A DNA stretch of 43,032 bases from an uncultured SAR86 cluster bacterium (GCA_902528215.1 CABZRR010000010.1:1-43032), one strand, 5' to 3'; counted from the stretch's first letter, positions 31,622 to 40,976 are shown. Notes: generated by a model from the letters alone, not told the origin. Program-made: numbers and translations.

Positions 31622-32716
31622 TTATCTATGGTCTTTTATTGCTTGTTTGTATAATGCAATGGTTTGATTTGCTTGATACTTCTTTGTAAATTTCTCAGGT
31701 ATGGATTGAGGGCAATCTTCTTTTATTAACACTGGTACTCTTTCTATTAGAGCTGTTTCATCTTCAAAGGGAATGAGTCCTACTGGGTTAATTGCATCGA
31801 TGGATTCTCCAACTCCTCCTTGATTCCATCCCATAACACGAGTGCCGCAAGCAGCAGCTTCAATAATTGTTCTGCCAAACGGTTCAGGTTTAGATGATAG
31901 ATTAAAAACGATAGCAGATATTTTATATATATTAGCTATATCCTTTCTTGCCCCACAAAAAGTAATTTGTGATTCAAGATCATTTTTTTTAACAAGCTTT
32001 TTTAACGAGTTTAAGTAATTTTTTTTATTTGGACTAGCTGGCCCTGGGATAAGACCATGAAAATTTTTATCTTTTAAATTCTTAATCAAACTAATTAAAG
32101 ATTCAATGCCTTTCCAACCCGTAATTCTTCCTGGAAGGGTTAATATGATTTTATCTTTTGTTTGTGGAAATTCATCGAACCAGTCTTTCTTCCATTCTTC
32201 AGGTACACTGGAAGTATTGAATTCCTCTAAATCACAACCACGATAAATTAAGTGTAAATTTTCTTTATTAACTCGATAATTTTTTAACACATAGTCATCA
32301 ACAGTTTTTGAAATAGTGATAATTTCGTCTGCATAAGACATCGATTTACTATAAAAAGGTTTGCTGTAGAGACCATGAAAAGTTGAAATGACCAAAGGTC
32401 GTATATCTGAATAATTTCTCAAGGCTAGAAAGTTAATCCAAGCAGGAAATCTTGATCTTACATGAATGATATCTGGTTTAAATTCAGTGTATATTTCTCT
32501 TAATCTTCGAAATTGCTTTAATGCTTGAAAATTTTTTTTTGCAATAGGTAGATTAAAATGTTGTGCGCCATGTGACTTGAGAGATTCTTCTAAATGCCCA
32601 CCAGCAGATATGACACCTGAAACATGATCATCTGCAACAAGTTCATGTGAAAGATCTACTGAGCCGCGCTCAACTCCCCCTATCTTCAGTTCAGGTAAAA
32701 GTTGAAGTATTTTCAT
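31622..32716 (-). CDS. Glycosyltransferase family 4 (GT-B), probably LPS/surface glycan
   Basis: A 364-aa full-length GT4. The N-terminal domain begins MKILQLLPELKIGGVERGSV (the glycine-rich 'GGxxr' acceptor loop), with KPDIIHVRSRFPAWINFLAL. The C-terminal domain has 'KIILTLPGRITGWKGIESLI', 'ITFCGARKDIANIYKISAIV' and the nucleotide-sugar motif 'PEPFGRTIIEAAACGTRVMG' (E-x7-E). It transfers a sugar to a lipid or glycan acceptor at the cytoplasmic membrane face. It lies 3 nt after the MacB-like permease stop, as the last gene of that operon, and converges with the truncated glycosyltransferase (12 nt between stops). Confidence 0.9.
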   Translation of the reverse strand: MKILQLLPELKIGGVERGSVDLSHELVADDHVSGVISAGGHLEESLKSHGAQHFNLPIAKKNFQALKQFRRLREIYTEFKPDIIHVRSRFPAWINFLALRNYSDIRPLVISTFHGLYSKPFYSKSMSYADEIITISKTVDDYVLKNYRVNKENLHLIYRGCDLEEFNTSSVPEEWKKDWFDEFPQTKDKIILTLPGRITGWKGIESLISLIKNLKDKNFHGLIPGPASPNKKNYLNSLKKLVKKNDLESQITFCGARKDIANIYKISAIVFNLSSKPEPFGRTIIEAAACGTRVMGWNQGGVGESIDAINPVGLIPFEDETALIERVPVLIKEDCPQSIPEKFTKKYQANQTIALYKQAIKDHR

Positions 32717-32719
32717 GCT

Positions 32720-33925
32720 TTACTCAAAACGTAAAGCAACAGCTGGATCAAGTGCAGCAGCTTTTTTTGCAGGCCAAATACCAAAAAATAAACCTACACA
32801 GCCTGAAAATATTACTGATCCAATAATTGCAGAAAAAGGTATTGTGAAAACCCAATCTTGAAAAACTGTGATTAAAAAATATAGGCTTGACCCAAAAATT
32901 ACTCCAATGATGCCTCCAATAATGCAAAGGGTAACAGCTTCAATAATAAATTGAAGTAAAATTGCATTTTCTGTAGCTCCTAATGCTTTCCTCAAGCCAA
33001 TCTCACGTGTTCTTTCAGTTACAGATACCAACATAATATTCATTACACCGATGCCCCCAACCATAAGACTTATTCCTGCAATACCAATTAATAATCCTGA
33101 GAAAATAGCAGTCGCTTGTTTTCTTAGATCAGTAAATTGTGACCAGTCATTAATTCTGAAATTATTTTCCTCTCCTGGGCCAATATCATGTTCTCTTCTT
33201 AGGACTCTCTCAATTGATATCATTGCTTCTTCTGGGGTATAGATATTTGGAACTTCAACTCTTATTGAATCAACTCTATCTCGACCAAATAATCTGTCAG
33301 ATGCAGTCATTAATGGAACATAAATAATATCATCAGGATTTGACCATCCAGTTGCGCCTTCTGGCTTAAGGGCTCCTATAATTTTGAAAGTTATACCGCC
33401 CATATCAACCTCTTTCCCAACTAACATTTTTGAAGAAGTTTTTAACTCTGTACCAACATTTGAACCCAATATTGCTACTCTTTTTCGGGCTAGATCATCC
33501 CGTTCAGTGAAAAAATCTCCGGTTTCAATCTCATATCCTTGAACATCAAAGTATGTCTTCCTGCCACCAATAACTGAAATTGTAATGCTTTCATTACCAT
33601 ATTTAAGACTTTTACTACTTCTAATTTCAGGAGAAACTTTCCAATTGATTTCATTATCCTCAATTAGAGCATCAGCGTCAGAAATTGTTAAAGGAGTAGA
33701 ACTTATCTTTTGGCTTCCTCTTCCTCTAGATGGATAAACTGATAATGTTCTTGCAGAAACATTTGTAATTGAATCATCAATTGCTCTTTGAGCACTTGAA
33801 CCAATACCTACCATAGCTATAACAGAGGCTGTACCTATAACAATTGCAATAGTTGTTAACAGTGACCTTAATAAATTAGCTTTGATTGAATCTAATGCGG
33901 TAGTTATTGATTCGTCTAGGATCAT
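32720..33925 (-). CDS. MacB-like ABC transporter permease (FtsX-superfamily)
   Basis: A 401-aa permease with the MacB plan. TM1 is near residues 18-42 (NLLRSLLTTIAIVIGTASVI), followed by a large periplasmic domain (about 45-275) and three C-terminal TMs beginning 'GISLMVGGIGVMNIMLVSVT' with the conserved 'ERTREIGLRKALGA' coupling segment. The ATPase is encoded separately (35128-35811), unlike E. coli MacB where it is fused. It works with the adaptor at 33929 and an outer-membrane TolC-like channel, not seen in the window, to export a periplasmic or membrane substrate by a mechanotransmission cycle. It starts 3 nt after the adaptor stop. Confidence 0.93.
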   Translation of the reverse strand: MILDESITTALDSIKANLLRSLLTTIAIVIGTASVIAMVGIGSSAQRAIDDSITNVSARTLSVYPSRGRGSQKISSTPLTISDADALIEDNEINWKVSPEIRSSKSLKYGNESITISVIGGRKTYFDVQGYEIETGDFFTERDDLARKRVAILGSNVGTELKTSSKMLVGKEVDMGGITFKIIGALKPEGATGWSNPDDIIYVPLMTASDRLFGRDRVDSIRVEVPNIYTPEEAMISIERVLRREHDIGPGEENNFRINDWSQFTDLRKQATAIFSGLLIGIAGISLMVGGIGVMNIMLVSVTERTREIGLRKALGATENAILLQFIIEAVTLCIIGGIIGVIFGSSLYFLITVFQDWVFTIPFSAIIGSVIFSGCVGLFFGIWPAKKAAALDPAVALRFE

Positions 33926-33928
33926 AAT

Positions 33929-35125
33929 TTAACCAAATCTATTTTTTACTCGTTCAGAAAATTTTTGCTGGTACTTTATAAGACCTTCACTAGGAAGGAC
34001 ATAAACAGTATCTTTTAAATTTATACCGTCCTTTACCTCAACATAATTAAGGTCTGTTTTTCCAGTCTTAATCCAAGTAGGTACTACACCTTTTTTTGTT
34101 TTTTTAAGAACAATATATGCATCAAAGTTTTCACCATCAACTTTATTTGCAAGGAAATTATTTAATTGCTCTTGCTTAATATTTAATAATGGAGCAACGG
34201 AGATGATATCTTTTCTTGTTCTTAAAGAACCAGCAGGCAATGCTAATGCTACTTTTTCGTTGAGAATTTCTATTTCAACATCTGTATTCATTCCAATTAA
34301 AAGCAAATTATCTTTGTTTTCAATATCAATCAATACTGGGAATGTTGTGACATTTTGATCAACTCTTGACATTGGTTCAATCTTTGAAACAACTCCAACA
34401 AATTTTTTATCTCTGTATGCAGAAACTTTTAATGTGACTTCTTGACCGATAGAAATTTTACCAATGTCAATCTCATCAATTAATGCTCTAACTCTTACAT
34501 TATCAAGATCAGCCATTTCCATTAACAAAGTTCCTCCACCCACAGCTGATGTTGGAGAAGTAATTACCTGACCAACTTCAGCTGGTCTGCTTATAACGGT
34601 TCCTGCAATAGGAGATCTCACACTTGTGTCGTCTAAAGCTATTCTTGCATTCTCAAGGAATACCTCTGCTCTAACAAGCTGGGCTCTAGCTGAAGAAAAT
34701 GATTCTTGAGCATCTTCAAATGATTTATCTGAAATATTGCCTTCATCATGCAATCTTTTAGAACGTTCAAATTGATTTTTAGCATTGCTTAGGCGTACTT
34801 TGGCAACCTCAAGGTCTGCATTTGCTTGAGCCAAAGTGTTTGTTGGAGTTCTTTGATCTATTCTTGCAAGAACAATTCCTTCTTCAACATAGTCTCCAAT
34901 TTCTGCACCTAAAAAAAGTATTTGTCCTGATGCTTTAGATTTAATTTCGATAGAAGAAATAGCTTCTACAGTTCCTGAGGCTTCAACTGTTAGCTCCAGT
35001 TGCTGAGATGTAGCTTCTTTTAAAGCATAAAATTTAAATTCTTCCTCCTCTTTACCACCCCCGCAACTCACAACAAGAATCAGAAGCAATAATAAACTCA
35101 TTCCTTTAAAAATTTTATTACTCAT
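33929..35125 (-). CDS. MacA-like periplasmic adaptor (RND/ABC membrane fusion protein), lipoprotein
   Basis: A 398-aa adaptor. It has a lipoprotein signal (LLLLLILVVSCGGG, lipobox Cys), then the first lipoyl half 'EASGTVEAISSIEIKSKASG', a coiled-coil hairpin at about residues 95-170 (TLAQANADLEVAKVRLSNAK; 'FERSKRLHDEGNISDKSFED'), the second lipoyl half 'SVRSPIAGTVISRPAEVGQ', and beta-barrel and membrane-proximal domains. MacA-type adaptors bridge the inner-membrane permease and TolC. E. coli MacA is anchored by a TM helix, whereas here a lipobox is present. It lies 2 nt after the ATPase gene. Confidence 0.92.
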   Translation of the reverse strand: MSNKIFKGMSLLLLLILVVSCGGGKEEEEFKFYALKEATSQQLELTVEASGTVEAISSIEIKSKASGQILFLGAEIGDYVEEGIVLARIDQRTPTNTLAQANADLEVAKVRLSNAKNQFERSKRLHDEGNISDKSFEDAQESFSSARAQLVRAEVFLENARIALDDTSVRSPIAGTVISRPAEVGQVITSPTSAVGGGTLLMEMADLDNVRVRALIDEIDIGKISIGQEVTLKVSAYRDKKFVGVVSKIEPMSRVDQNVTTFPVLIDIENKDNLLLIGMNTDVEIEILNEKVALALPAGSLRTRKDIISVAPLLNIKQEQLNNFLANKVDGENFDAYIVLKKTKKGVVPTWIKTGKTDLNYVEVKDGINLKDTVYVLPSEGLIKYQQKFSERVKNRFG

Positions 35126-35127
35126 AC

Positions 35128-35811
35128 TTAATCCTTTTTGATGTCTGATTCTATCAACCCATCTTTAATATATATTACCCTTTGTGCCTCATCAGCAATT
35201 TCATTTTCATGTGTAATCAAAATTATGGTTTGACCTTGTTGATGAAGGTTATGAAATAATTGCATTACACCATGTCCAGTTTGACTATCTAAATTACCAG
35301 TGGGCTCATCAGCGAATAGAATAGAAGGATTATTGACTAAGGCTCTCGCAATAGCAACTCTTTGTTGCTGTCCTCCTGAAAGTTCAGATGGTTGATGATC
35401 CATTCGAGACTCAAGCCCTACTTTGGAGAGTGTTTCTCTTGCTATTTTTATCTGATCGTCTCTGCTGAATCCGGCATATTTTAAAGGCAGCATGACATTA
35501 TCAAGAGCGCTATTTCTAGCTAATAGATGAAAATTTTGAAATACAAACCCTATTTCTCTGTTTCTTATGCCTGCCAGCTCATCACCTTCCAATGTACTTA
35601 CTTCTTTATTATTTAAGTTATATGTTCCATTAGTCGGACTATCTAAACATCCTATAATGTTCATAAGTGTTGATTTACCAGAGCCAGATGGGCCCATGAT
35701 TGCTATGAATTCTCCCTGCTTTATTTCAAAAGTTACTCCTCTTAAGGCCTCAACTGTTTGTGAGCCTAAGAGGTAATGTTTGGTAATATTATTTACTTCT
35801 ATAACATTCAT
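35128..35811 (-). CDS. ABC transporter ATP-binding protein (MacB/LolD family)
   Basis: A 227-aa ATPase subunit. Walker [11 protein letters not shown]-loop in '[20 protein letters not shown]', signature [15 protein letters not shown], Walker [14 protein letters not shown] and H-loop in '[10 protein letters not shown]'. The pattern '[20 protein letters not shown]' is typical of the MacB/LolD type VII exporters. It is the first gene of the operon ATPase-adaptor-permease-GT4. It energises the separate permease at 32720. Confidence 0.93.
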   Translation of the reverse strand: MNVIEVNNITKHYLLGSQTVEALRGVTFEIKQGEFIAIMGPSGSGKSTLMNIIGCLDSPTNGTYNLNNKEVSTLEGDELAGIRNREIGFVFQNFHLLARNSALDNVMLPLKYAGFSRDDQIKIARETLSKVGLESRMDHQPSELSGGQQQRVAIARALVNNPSILFADEPTGNLDSQTGHGVMQLFHNLHQQGQTIILITHENEIADEAQRVIYIKDGLIESDIKKD

Positions 35812-35870
35812 ATGTGAATTTAATGGTATGTAGAGATAATTTAAATATCAATTTTACTTGACATTGAAGA

Positions 35871-37037
35871 TCACTCAAAAGCGGCAATGTTTGTCTGTAG
35901 ATTACCTAAAATCAAAGCATGGATATCATGAGTACCCTCATAAGTATTTACAGCCTCTAAATTCATGGTGTGTCTCATGACATGATACTCGTCAATCACG
36001 CCATTTCCCCCATGAACATCTCTAGCCATTCTTGCTACATCAAGAGCTTTACCGCAATTATTACGCTTAATAAGAGATATCATTTCGGGAATCATTTGCT
36101 CCTCATCAATCAGTCTCCCAACTCTTAGTGCAGCTTGTAAACCTAACGTAATTTCTGTCTGCATATCAGCCAATTTTTTTTGCACTAATTGTTTCGAAGC
36201 TAAAGGAGTTCCGAACTGAGTTCTATCTAGAGTATATTGTCGCGCAGCATGCCAACAAAATTCAGCCGCTCCCATCACGCCCCAGGCAATACCGTATCTT
36301 GCAATATTTAAGCATGAAAATGGGCCCTTAAAACTTTGAGCTAGAGGAAGAACATGATCTTCAGGAATAAAAACATCCGTCATAAAAATTTGTCCAGTCG
36401 TAGACGCTCGAAGAGCAAATTTACCCTCTAGGACTTTAGCTTCAAGACCTTTAAATCCCTTTCTTGCAATAAAGCCTCTCAGGACTCCTTGCTCATCTTT
36501 AGCCCAAATAACAAAAACATCTGCAACTGGAGCATTTGTAATCCATGTCTTTGAGCCATTGAGTTTGTAGCCACCCTCAACTTTTTTAGCATTTGATAAC
36601 ATGCTGCCTGGATCAGAGCCAGCATCAGGTTCAGTTAGCCCAAAGCAACCGATCAAATTTCCTGCAGCCATTTCGGGTAATAACTGATCTTTTTGTTCAT
36701 CTGAACCAAACTTATAAATTGCATACATTGCCAAAGAAGATTGAACACTGAATGCGGAGCGATAACTTGAGTCTACTCTTTCAATTTCTCGAGTAATTAA
36801 CCCATATGAAACATAGCCGACTCCAGCACATCCATAACCTTTAATAGTAGCGCCTAAAATGCCGAGGTCACCCATTTCTTTATATATTTCAGAATGAAAT
36901 ACTTCATTTCTATTCGCATTTAAGATACGCGGCATTAATGAATTATTGCAATAATCACGGACATTATCGCGAACCATTCGCTCTTCTTCTGATAGTTGGC
37001 TATCAAGTCGTAATAAATCTTCCCAGTTATTATTCAT
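35871..37037 (-). CDS. gcdH: Glutaryl-CoA dehydrogenase-type acyl-CoA dehydrogenase
   Basis: A 388-aa flavoprotein. The family segments '[18 protein letters not shown]' (FAD/substrate motif) and '[20 protein letters not shown]' are typical of glutaryl-CoA dehydrogenases, as is [13 protein letters not shown] with Arg93 at the position of the glutarate-binding Arg. The catalytic base is Glu367 in [15 protein letters not shown]. It oxidatively decarboxylates glutaryl-CoA to crotonyl-CoA in lysine, tryptophan or aromatic degradation. A terminator hairpin of the upstream TonB receptor lies only 14 nt before its ATG; a TATAAT hexamer at 37081-37086 may serve as its own -10. Confidence 0.93.
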   Translation of the reverse strand: MNNNWEDLLRLDSQLSEEERMVRDNVRDYCNNSLMPRILNANRNEVFHSEIYKEMGDLGILGATIKGYGCAGVGYVSYGLITREIERVDSSYRSAFSVQSSLAMYAIYKFGSDEQKDQLLPEMAAGNLIGCFGLTEPDAGSDPGSMLSNAKKVEGGYKLNGSKTWITNAPVADVFVIWAKDEQGVLRGFIARKGFKGLEAKVLEGKFALRASTTGQIFMTDVFIPEDHVLPLAQSFKGPFSCLNIARYGIAWGVMGAAEFCWHAARQYTLDRTQFGTPLASKQLVQKKLADMQTEITLGLQAALRVGRLIDEEQMIPEMISLIKRNNCGKALDVARMARDVHGGNGVIDEYHVMRHTMNLEAVNTYEGTHDIHALILGNLQTNIAAFE

Positions 37038-37050
37038 AGTTTTTACAAAA

Positions 37051-37080
37051 AAAAAGCCTTGGTTTATGCCAAGGCTTTTT
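37051..37080 (-). terminator. Intrinsic terminator after the TonB receptor gene
   Basis: A perfect 12-bp inverted repeat (AAAAAGCCTTGG at 37051-37062, CCAAGGCTTTTT at 37069-37080) around a 6-nt loop. On the minus strand it is followed by a run of nine T. It lies 14 nt after the TonB receptor stop and before the gcdH ATG, so it should stop receptor transcription. Confidence 0.8.
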
Positions 37081-37086
37081 ATTATA
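37081..37086 (-). promoter_or_regulatory. Candidate -10 hexamer for gcdH
   Basis: TATAAT, perfect to consensus, on the minus strand between the TonB receptor stop and the terminator hairpin. A start about 7 nt downstream would lie within the hairpin and keep only a 6-bp stem. No good -35 hexamer is seen at 16-18 nt (CACTAT at the 17-nt position), so support is weak. Confidence 0.25.
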
Positions 37087-37094
37087 TTCTAATA

Positions 37095-39272
37095 CTAAAA
37101 GCTATAGTGTAAATCCATACCAAATGTTCTTGGAGCATCAAAATAACCTACAGTTAGATATCCAAATCCAGGTCCAAAACTGATGGCACTAGATTTATGA
37201 TAGTTATTATTAAGGTTTCTGACCCAGAAATTTAATTGTAAATTTTCCATTGGCTCGGTTAATACCAGAAGATCTGTTTTTGAATTTGTATCTATGTATG
37301 TTAATTCAGTTCTGAAATCTTGTGAGTTATATGGAAAAGATGCATGCTCATCCACCCTCGTATGCTCTAAGCGAACTCTATAGGCTCCAAAATCCTTCTC
37401 TAGGGATGCATAAAGAGTCTTCTCAGGAGAATAAGGTATATTATTCACCAGAAAACCATCTTGGGCTCTCTTATTGCCTGTTGTTTCAGCATCAAGAGAA
37501 CTGAAGTTAAGCGTAAGAACTGTAGAGTCATTCAGCAAAGTCATAGATTCAATCTCAAGACCAGAAATGCTGGCAGATTGATTGATAACTTCAGAAGCTG
37601 CTGCAGCGTCTGCGTTAAAATATGAAATCTGCATATCCTCATGCTCATTATCAAAGTAAGCAATATTAAGCATCATTCTATTATCTAAATATCTTCCCTT
37701 TAGACCAAGTTCAGTAGATTCTATCGTTTCTGGAGCATAGGGAGTTGATGCAGCAAATGGATTTGAGCTCTCTGCATTGAAACCACCAGCTTTAAAACCC
37801 TCTGCAACTTTAAAATAAAGATTGGTATTATCGCTGTAATTATGCTCAAGAATAAAAGTACTTGTTGTATCATCAAAACTTCCTTCACCACTAGCAGAGA
37901 TAATTCCAACGTACTCCTTAAAGCCTTCTTTATCCTCTTCAGTAGATCTGGCTCCCAATGTTATTGACCAATCTTCCGCAAATCTGTAGCTGAATTGACC
38001 AAATATAGCTTCTGACTCACCAGCACCTGAATAATTCTGAACAATTGCCGAACCACCCAAAAAGTATGATTGAGGATTGGAGGTATAAGCATCATCTTCA
38101 AGCATGTAATAACCAATTACATAGTCCATATTCTCTGTTGAGCCTGAAAGCTGCAGTTCAAATGTTTCAGCTTCATAGTCAGTATCTCGAGAAGTTTCCG
38201 CTATGTTAAAAGGACCACCATCTAAATCAAGGCGATCAAACCAATCAGTTTCACGTTTTGACCAGATTGCTTTTAAAGTACCAAGACTAGTATCTCTAGA
38301 AACAGTTAAGCTAGTTCCTTTCACCACAGAAAGTTCCGACGTCAAAGTATCATTATGAGACATTGATTGACGTTCACTGTTTGCAAAAAGTTCGATAGGA
38401 GCGACTTTTAGCCCTCCAGTTAATGGAGATGCGCCTAGACCAAATGCAGCGCTCCAATTTGGAATTGTATAAGTCAATTGAGCAAATGGAGGAACATTTT
38501 TTTGATCCGTTTTATCAGTTGTAAAAGTTACGCTTGTTTTATCGCCTTCATAAAGATAGGTAAATTTATAACCTGTTGAATCAATAGCATCTAATTTATC
38601 ATTGGCTGAAACAGTGTTAGGAACAACACCATCAAAGGCTTGATAAGGAGAATCATACACCCTTACATAACCAGCTCTTTTTTTCTTATTGATCACCAAT
38701 TTAGCAAAACGATTTTCACCTAAACCGAAATCGGTAATAAACTGAGCCTGTCTTAAGCCATAATTACCAAGAGTTAGCTTAGATGACATCCCTTCTCCTG
38801 AAGGCTTTTTACTTATGAGATTTATAGCTCCGCCAAGTGTATTTCTTCCATATAAGGTTCCCTGTGGACCACGCAAAATTTCAACTCTCTCTAAATCCAC
38901 GACATCAAAAATTGATCCTTGGCCTTTCCCTAAATAAACGCCGTCCAAATACATACCTACAGTAGGCTCCCATGTAATTGCAGGATTTGTGGTAGAACCG
39001 CCACGAATTGCTATTGTTGCAGCAGTATTATTGGATGGAGTGTTGATAATATGTACATTTGGTGCCATGCCAGCAAGATCAACGACATTGGCTATGTCTA
39101 AGTCTTCAATAGTAGAAGCAGTAAGTGCGGTAATTGCGATTGGCGCATCTTGAAGAGACTCTTCTTTTTTCTGCGCGGTGACTACAACCTCTTCTAACAT
39201 TGAGCTCTGTGCAGCTGCATTGAATGCAAACATTAGAGGTATTAAAAAAATAATGTTTTTTAGTTTATTCAT
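37095..39272 (-). CDS. TonB-dependent outer-membrane receptor
   Basis: A 725-aa receptor from the ATG at 39272, which has a GGGGAA ribosome-binding site and opens a signal peptide (MNKLKNIIFLIPLMFAFNAA). A start 21 codons upstream gives an implausible N-terminus. The mature protein begins with a TonB box-like EEVVVTAQKKEESLQDAPIA, then the plug domain (AITALTASTIEDLDIANVVD; 'VEILRGPQGTLYGRNTLGGA', 'INLISKKPSG') and a 22-strand barrel ending TFGMDLHYSF. This is the general OM receptor type that takes up diverse large or hydrophobic nutrients in marine bacteria. Ligand not determinable; neighbours (P450, desaturase, GcdH) hint at lipid or aromatic substrates. Confidence 0.93.
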   Translation of the reverse strand: MNKLKNIIFLIPLMFAFNAAAQSSMLEEVVVTAQKKEESLQDAPIAITALTASTIEDLDIANVVDLAGMAPNVHIINTPSNNTAATIAIRGGSTTNPAITWEPTVGMYLDGVYLGKGQGSIFDVVDLERVEILRGPQGTLYGRNTLGGAINLISKKPSGEGMSSKLTLGNYGLRQAQFITDFGLGENRFAKLVINKKKRAGYVRVYDSPYQAFDGVVPNTVSANDKLDAIDSTGYKFTYLYEGDKTSVTFTTDKTDQKNVPPFAQLTYTIPNWSAAFGLGASPLTGGLKVAPIELFANSERQSMSHNDTLTSELSVVKGTSLTVSRDTSLGTLKAIWSKRETDWFDRLDLDGGPFNIAETSRDTDYEAETFELQLSGSTENMDYVIGYYMLEDDAYTSNPQSYFLGGSAIVQNYSGAGESEAIFGQFSYRFAEDWSITLGARSTEEDKEGFKEYVGIISASGEGSFDDTTSTFILEHNYSDNTNLYFKVAEGFKAGGFNAESSNPFAASTPYAPETIESTELGLKGRYLDNRMMLNIAYFDNEHEDMQISYFNADAAAASEVINQSASISGLEIESMTLLNDSTVLTLNFSSLDAETTGNKRAQDGFLVNNIPYSPEKTLYASLEKDFGAYRVRLEHTRVDEHASFPYNSQDFRTELTYIDTNSKTDLLVLTEPMENLQLNFWVRNLNNNYHKSSAISFGPGFGYLTVGYFDAPRTFGMDLHYSF

Positions 39273-39363
39273 GAATATTCCCCAAAATAAATGAATTAGT
39301 ATCTTTATTATTACAAAAATAGACATTTTTTGCATCCCAATGGATTTTTTTATTGATTAATAT

Positions 39364-39597
39364 TTAAACCCCTTCAATTCTAATAATTCCAAATCTCGGA
39401 GAAGAAAAAGCAATATCACTTGTTTTTAAAATCTGTGAAACTATCTCGATCATCTTGTTACTGTTACCACATATAATGATTAAGGGTAAAAGATGTTGAT
39501 ACTGGAAGATGAAATTTATTACTTCATTACTAACATCTTGATGTTTGATGCCATGAAGATCTAGGTGAGTAATTCCCCTTTCCTCAAAAGTTGTCAT
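39364..39597 (-). CDS. Small Smr-domain protein
   Basis: A 77-aa protein starting MTTFEERGITHLDLHGIKHQ. The LDLHG motif and later 'LIICGNSNKMIEIVSQIL' correspond to the N- and C-terminal parts of the Smr domain (a nuclease or nucleic-acid-binding fold of MutS2), though the usual HGxGxGxL is degenerate. It is a stand-alone short Smr protein. It lies 33 nt after the desaturase stop, probably in the same transcript. Function unknown; a role in RNA or DNA metabolism can be guessed from the family only. Confidence 0.7.
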   Translation of the reverse strand: MTTFEERGITHLDLHGIKHQDVSNEVINFIFQYQHLLPLIIICGNSNKMIEIVSQILKTSDIAFSSPRFGIIRIEGV

Positions 39598-39630
39598 TCA
39601 AGAAATGATTTGATGATGAGTAAAAATTAC

Positions 39631-40539
39631 TTAAGCTTTTTTAAGCAATGGCCTGTAATTTATTTTATCAGGTATCTCCTCAGCACCAGGAACTCCTCTA
39701 GCTATCAAAAAAGGCTTCAGAGCAATAATTGCCTCAGCCTCACTCCAATGACCAATGTTAGGATGCAGATGGTGAACAAAATGGAGTTGCATTGAATGGG
39801 TTAAATATCTTGGTATGTATTTAAACATATAAAATTTTGAATCCTTATATCTACCGACTTCAAGACCTTGATGGGGATACCATGAAAAATTTAGGGCTGT
39901 ATAAAAAGTACCAATCTTCCTTGGAAAGAACCATAGAAATAAAGTTTCAAAAGGAAAAATTACGACGAGGGCTAATTGAACAAATCTTTGTACCCAACTT
40001 ACAAGCAGTCCACGGCTAAATTTATCTACAAAATTTTTATCCCCTTTATGAACATCATAATATGTTTGATAGGCCTGCCCTGGACCTTGAAGAGTATACA
40101 AAAGTACCTCCCAAGGATTTTTGCAGCTCACAATACCGTAATCTACGTCTTTTTCTGGATTATTTGTATTTGCATGATGCTTCATGTGAGTTGCCTGCAT
40201 TATTGGATATGGATACATCAATGTGATTAACGATACATGACCGATTAATGTGTCAAGCCACTTCTTTTTTTTATTACCACGAGAATAATTTCCATGCTGC
40301 GCTTCATGCGAGGGTAAATAAGCAAGACAAGCGCAGATAGATGCAACAATAAATCCTACAAACAAAGAAATATAATTATTAACTACTAAAAACCATGTTA
40401 ATACCCATACTAGTGCTTGACCAATTCCAATTAGCATCATTTCCCACTGGAATCTTTGAGCGAATTTTCTAGCAACCTCTTTTTCTTTTTCAAAAGAAAG
40501 TTCTGCAGGTATATTTGAATTATCAAATCTCATATCCAA
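39631..40539 (-). CDS. Fatty acid desaturase/hydroxylase family membrane di-iron enzyme
   Basis: A 302-aa membrane protein with three His boxes: HEAQHG (about residue 75), HMKHHANTNNPEKDVDYG and HFVHHLHPN near the C-terminus. Hydrophobic segments flank the first box and lie between the second and third. These ligate a di-iron centre that desaturates or hydroxylates lipid acyl chains or hydrophobic rings (beta-carotene hydroxylase-like members share the pattern). It overlaps the 67-aa membrane protein by 10 nt and is likely coexpressed with it. Electron donor is not in the window. Confidence 0.88.
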   Translation of the reverse strand: MDMRFDNSNIPAELSFEKEKEVARKFAQRFQWEMMLIGIGQALVWVLTWFLVVNNYISLFVGFIVASICACLAYLPSHEAQHGNYSRGNKKKKWLDTLIGHVSLITLMYPYPIMQATHMKHHANTNNPEKDVDYGIVSCKNPWEVLLYTLQGPGQAYQTYYDVHKGDKNFVDKFSRGLLVSWVQRFVQLALVVIFPFETLFLWFFPRKIGTFYTALNFSWYPHQGLEVGRYKDSKFYMFKYIPRYLTHSMQLHFVHHLHPNIGHWSEAEAIIALKPFLIARGVPGAEEIPDKINYRPLLKKA

Positions 40540-40733
40540 CGACCTCTATATTTTGCAACTAAACCAAACATTAAACCTAATAAATACGGAAACAAATTAA
40601 TATTAAATGCTGAAATATTTAGTGAATTGAAAAGAGAAAATTCGTTAAAGATGCTTCCTAAAAAAATTAATCCAAACCAAACCATGCCCCAGTTTTCTAT
40701 TTGGGCTGATAATGATTCAAGGATTGCCTTCAT
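40530..40733 (-). CDS. 67-aa membrane protein adjoining the desaturase
   Basis: A 67-aa ORF (MKAILESLSAQIENWGMVWF at the N-terminus) with two hydrophobic segments (about 17-30 and 46-60) and a basic C-terminal end (AKYRGRWI). It overlaps the desaturase start by 10 nt, and its ATG shares a 4-nt ATGA overlap with the P450-tail remnant ORF. No family recognised. It may be a small accessory subunit of the desaturase, an inference from the coupling only. Confidence 0.6.
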   Translation of the reverse strand: MKAILESLSAQIENWGMVWFGLIFLGSIFNEFSLFNSLNISAFNINLFPYLLGLMFGLVAKYRGRWI

Positions 40734-40837
40734 TTTAAAAATAATTGTAAATTTGTATCTAACATCATGACGTCTATGCGTCTTGCGTTGTGGTAATTAG
40801 TTATTTTAAAGGTATTTTTTTGAATAGATACTTTCAT
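40730..40837 (-). pseudogene. P450 C-terminal tail remnant (35 codons)
   Basis: A 35-codon frame, ATG at 40835-40837 and TGA overlapping the next gene's ATG. Its core HNARRIDVMMLDTNL aligns with the end of the P450, HNARRMDVMTVNTNL, at protein level. The DNA at 40741-40797 aligns with 40977-41033 over about 57 nt with around 10 differences and a 17-nt exact match (ATGCGTCTTGCGTTGTG). The upstream part (MKVSIQKNTFKITN) only weakly resembles the P450. The most likely reading is a decayed end of a duplicated P450 gene, now perhaps a leader frame for the 67-aa gene. Confidence 0.6.
40741..40797. repeat. Direct repeat copy A of the P450 3' end
   Basis: Imperfect direct copy of 40977-41033, about 57 nt, with an exact 17-nt core. 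It covers the codons for the last ~18 P450 residues and a few nucleotides beyond the stop. Confidence 0.75.
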
Positions 40838-40976
40838 TTTTAAGATTTATATTATACTTCAGCTTGCATATGAATTATTTATTTATGTATTTATTTTGAA
40901 CATAAGAAAATAAATGTTTACATTTATTTGATAATTATATTTATATTAAATATGAGTTGTGCCTTCACTGTAAATG

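Noticed and set aside
40908-40929. AT-only inverted repeat AAATAAATG/CATTTATTT downstream of the P450
   Set aside because: Stem contains almost no G-C pairs and occurs in very AT-rich DNA, so a terminator call is not supported.
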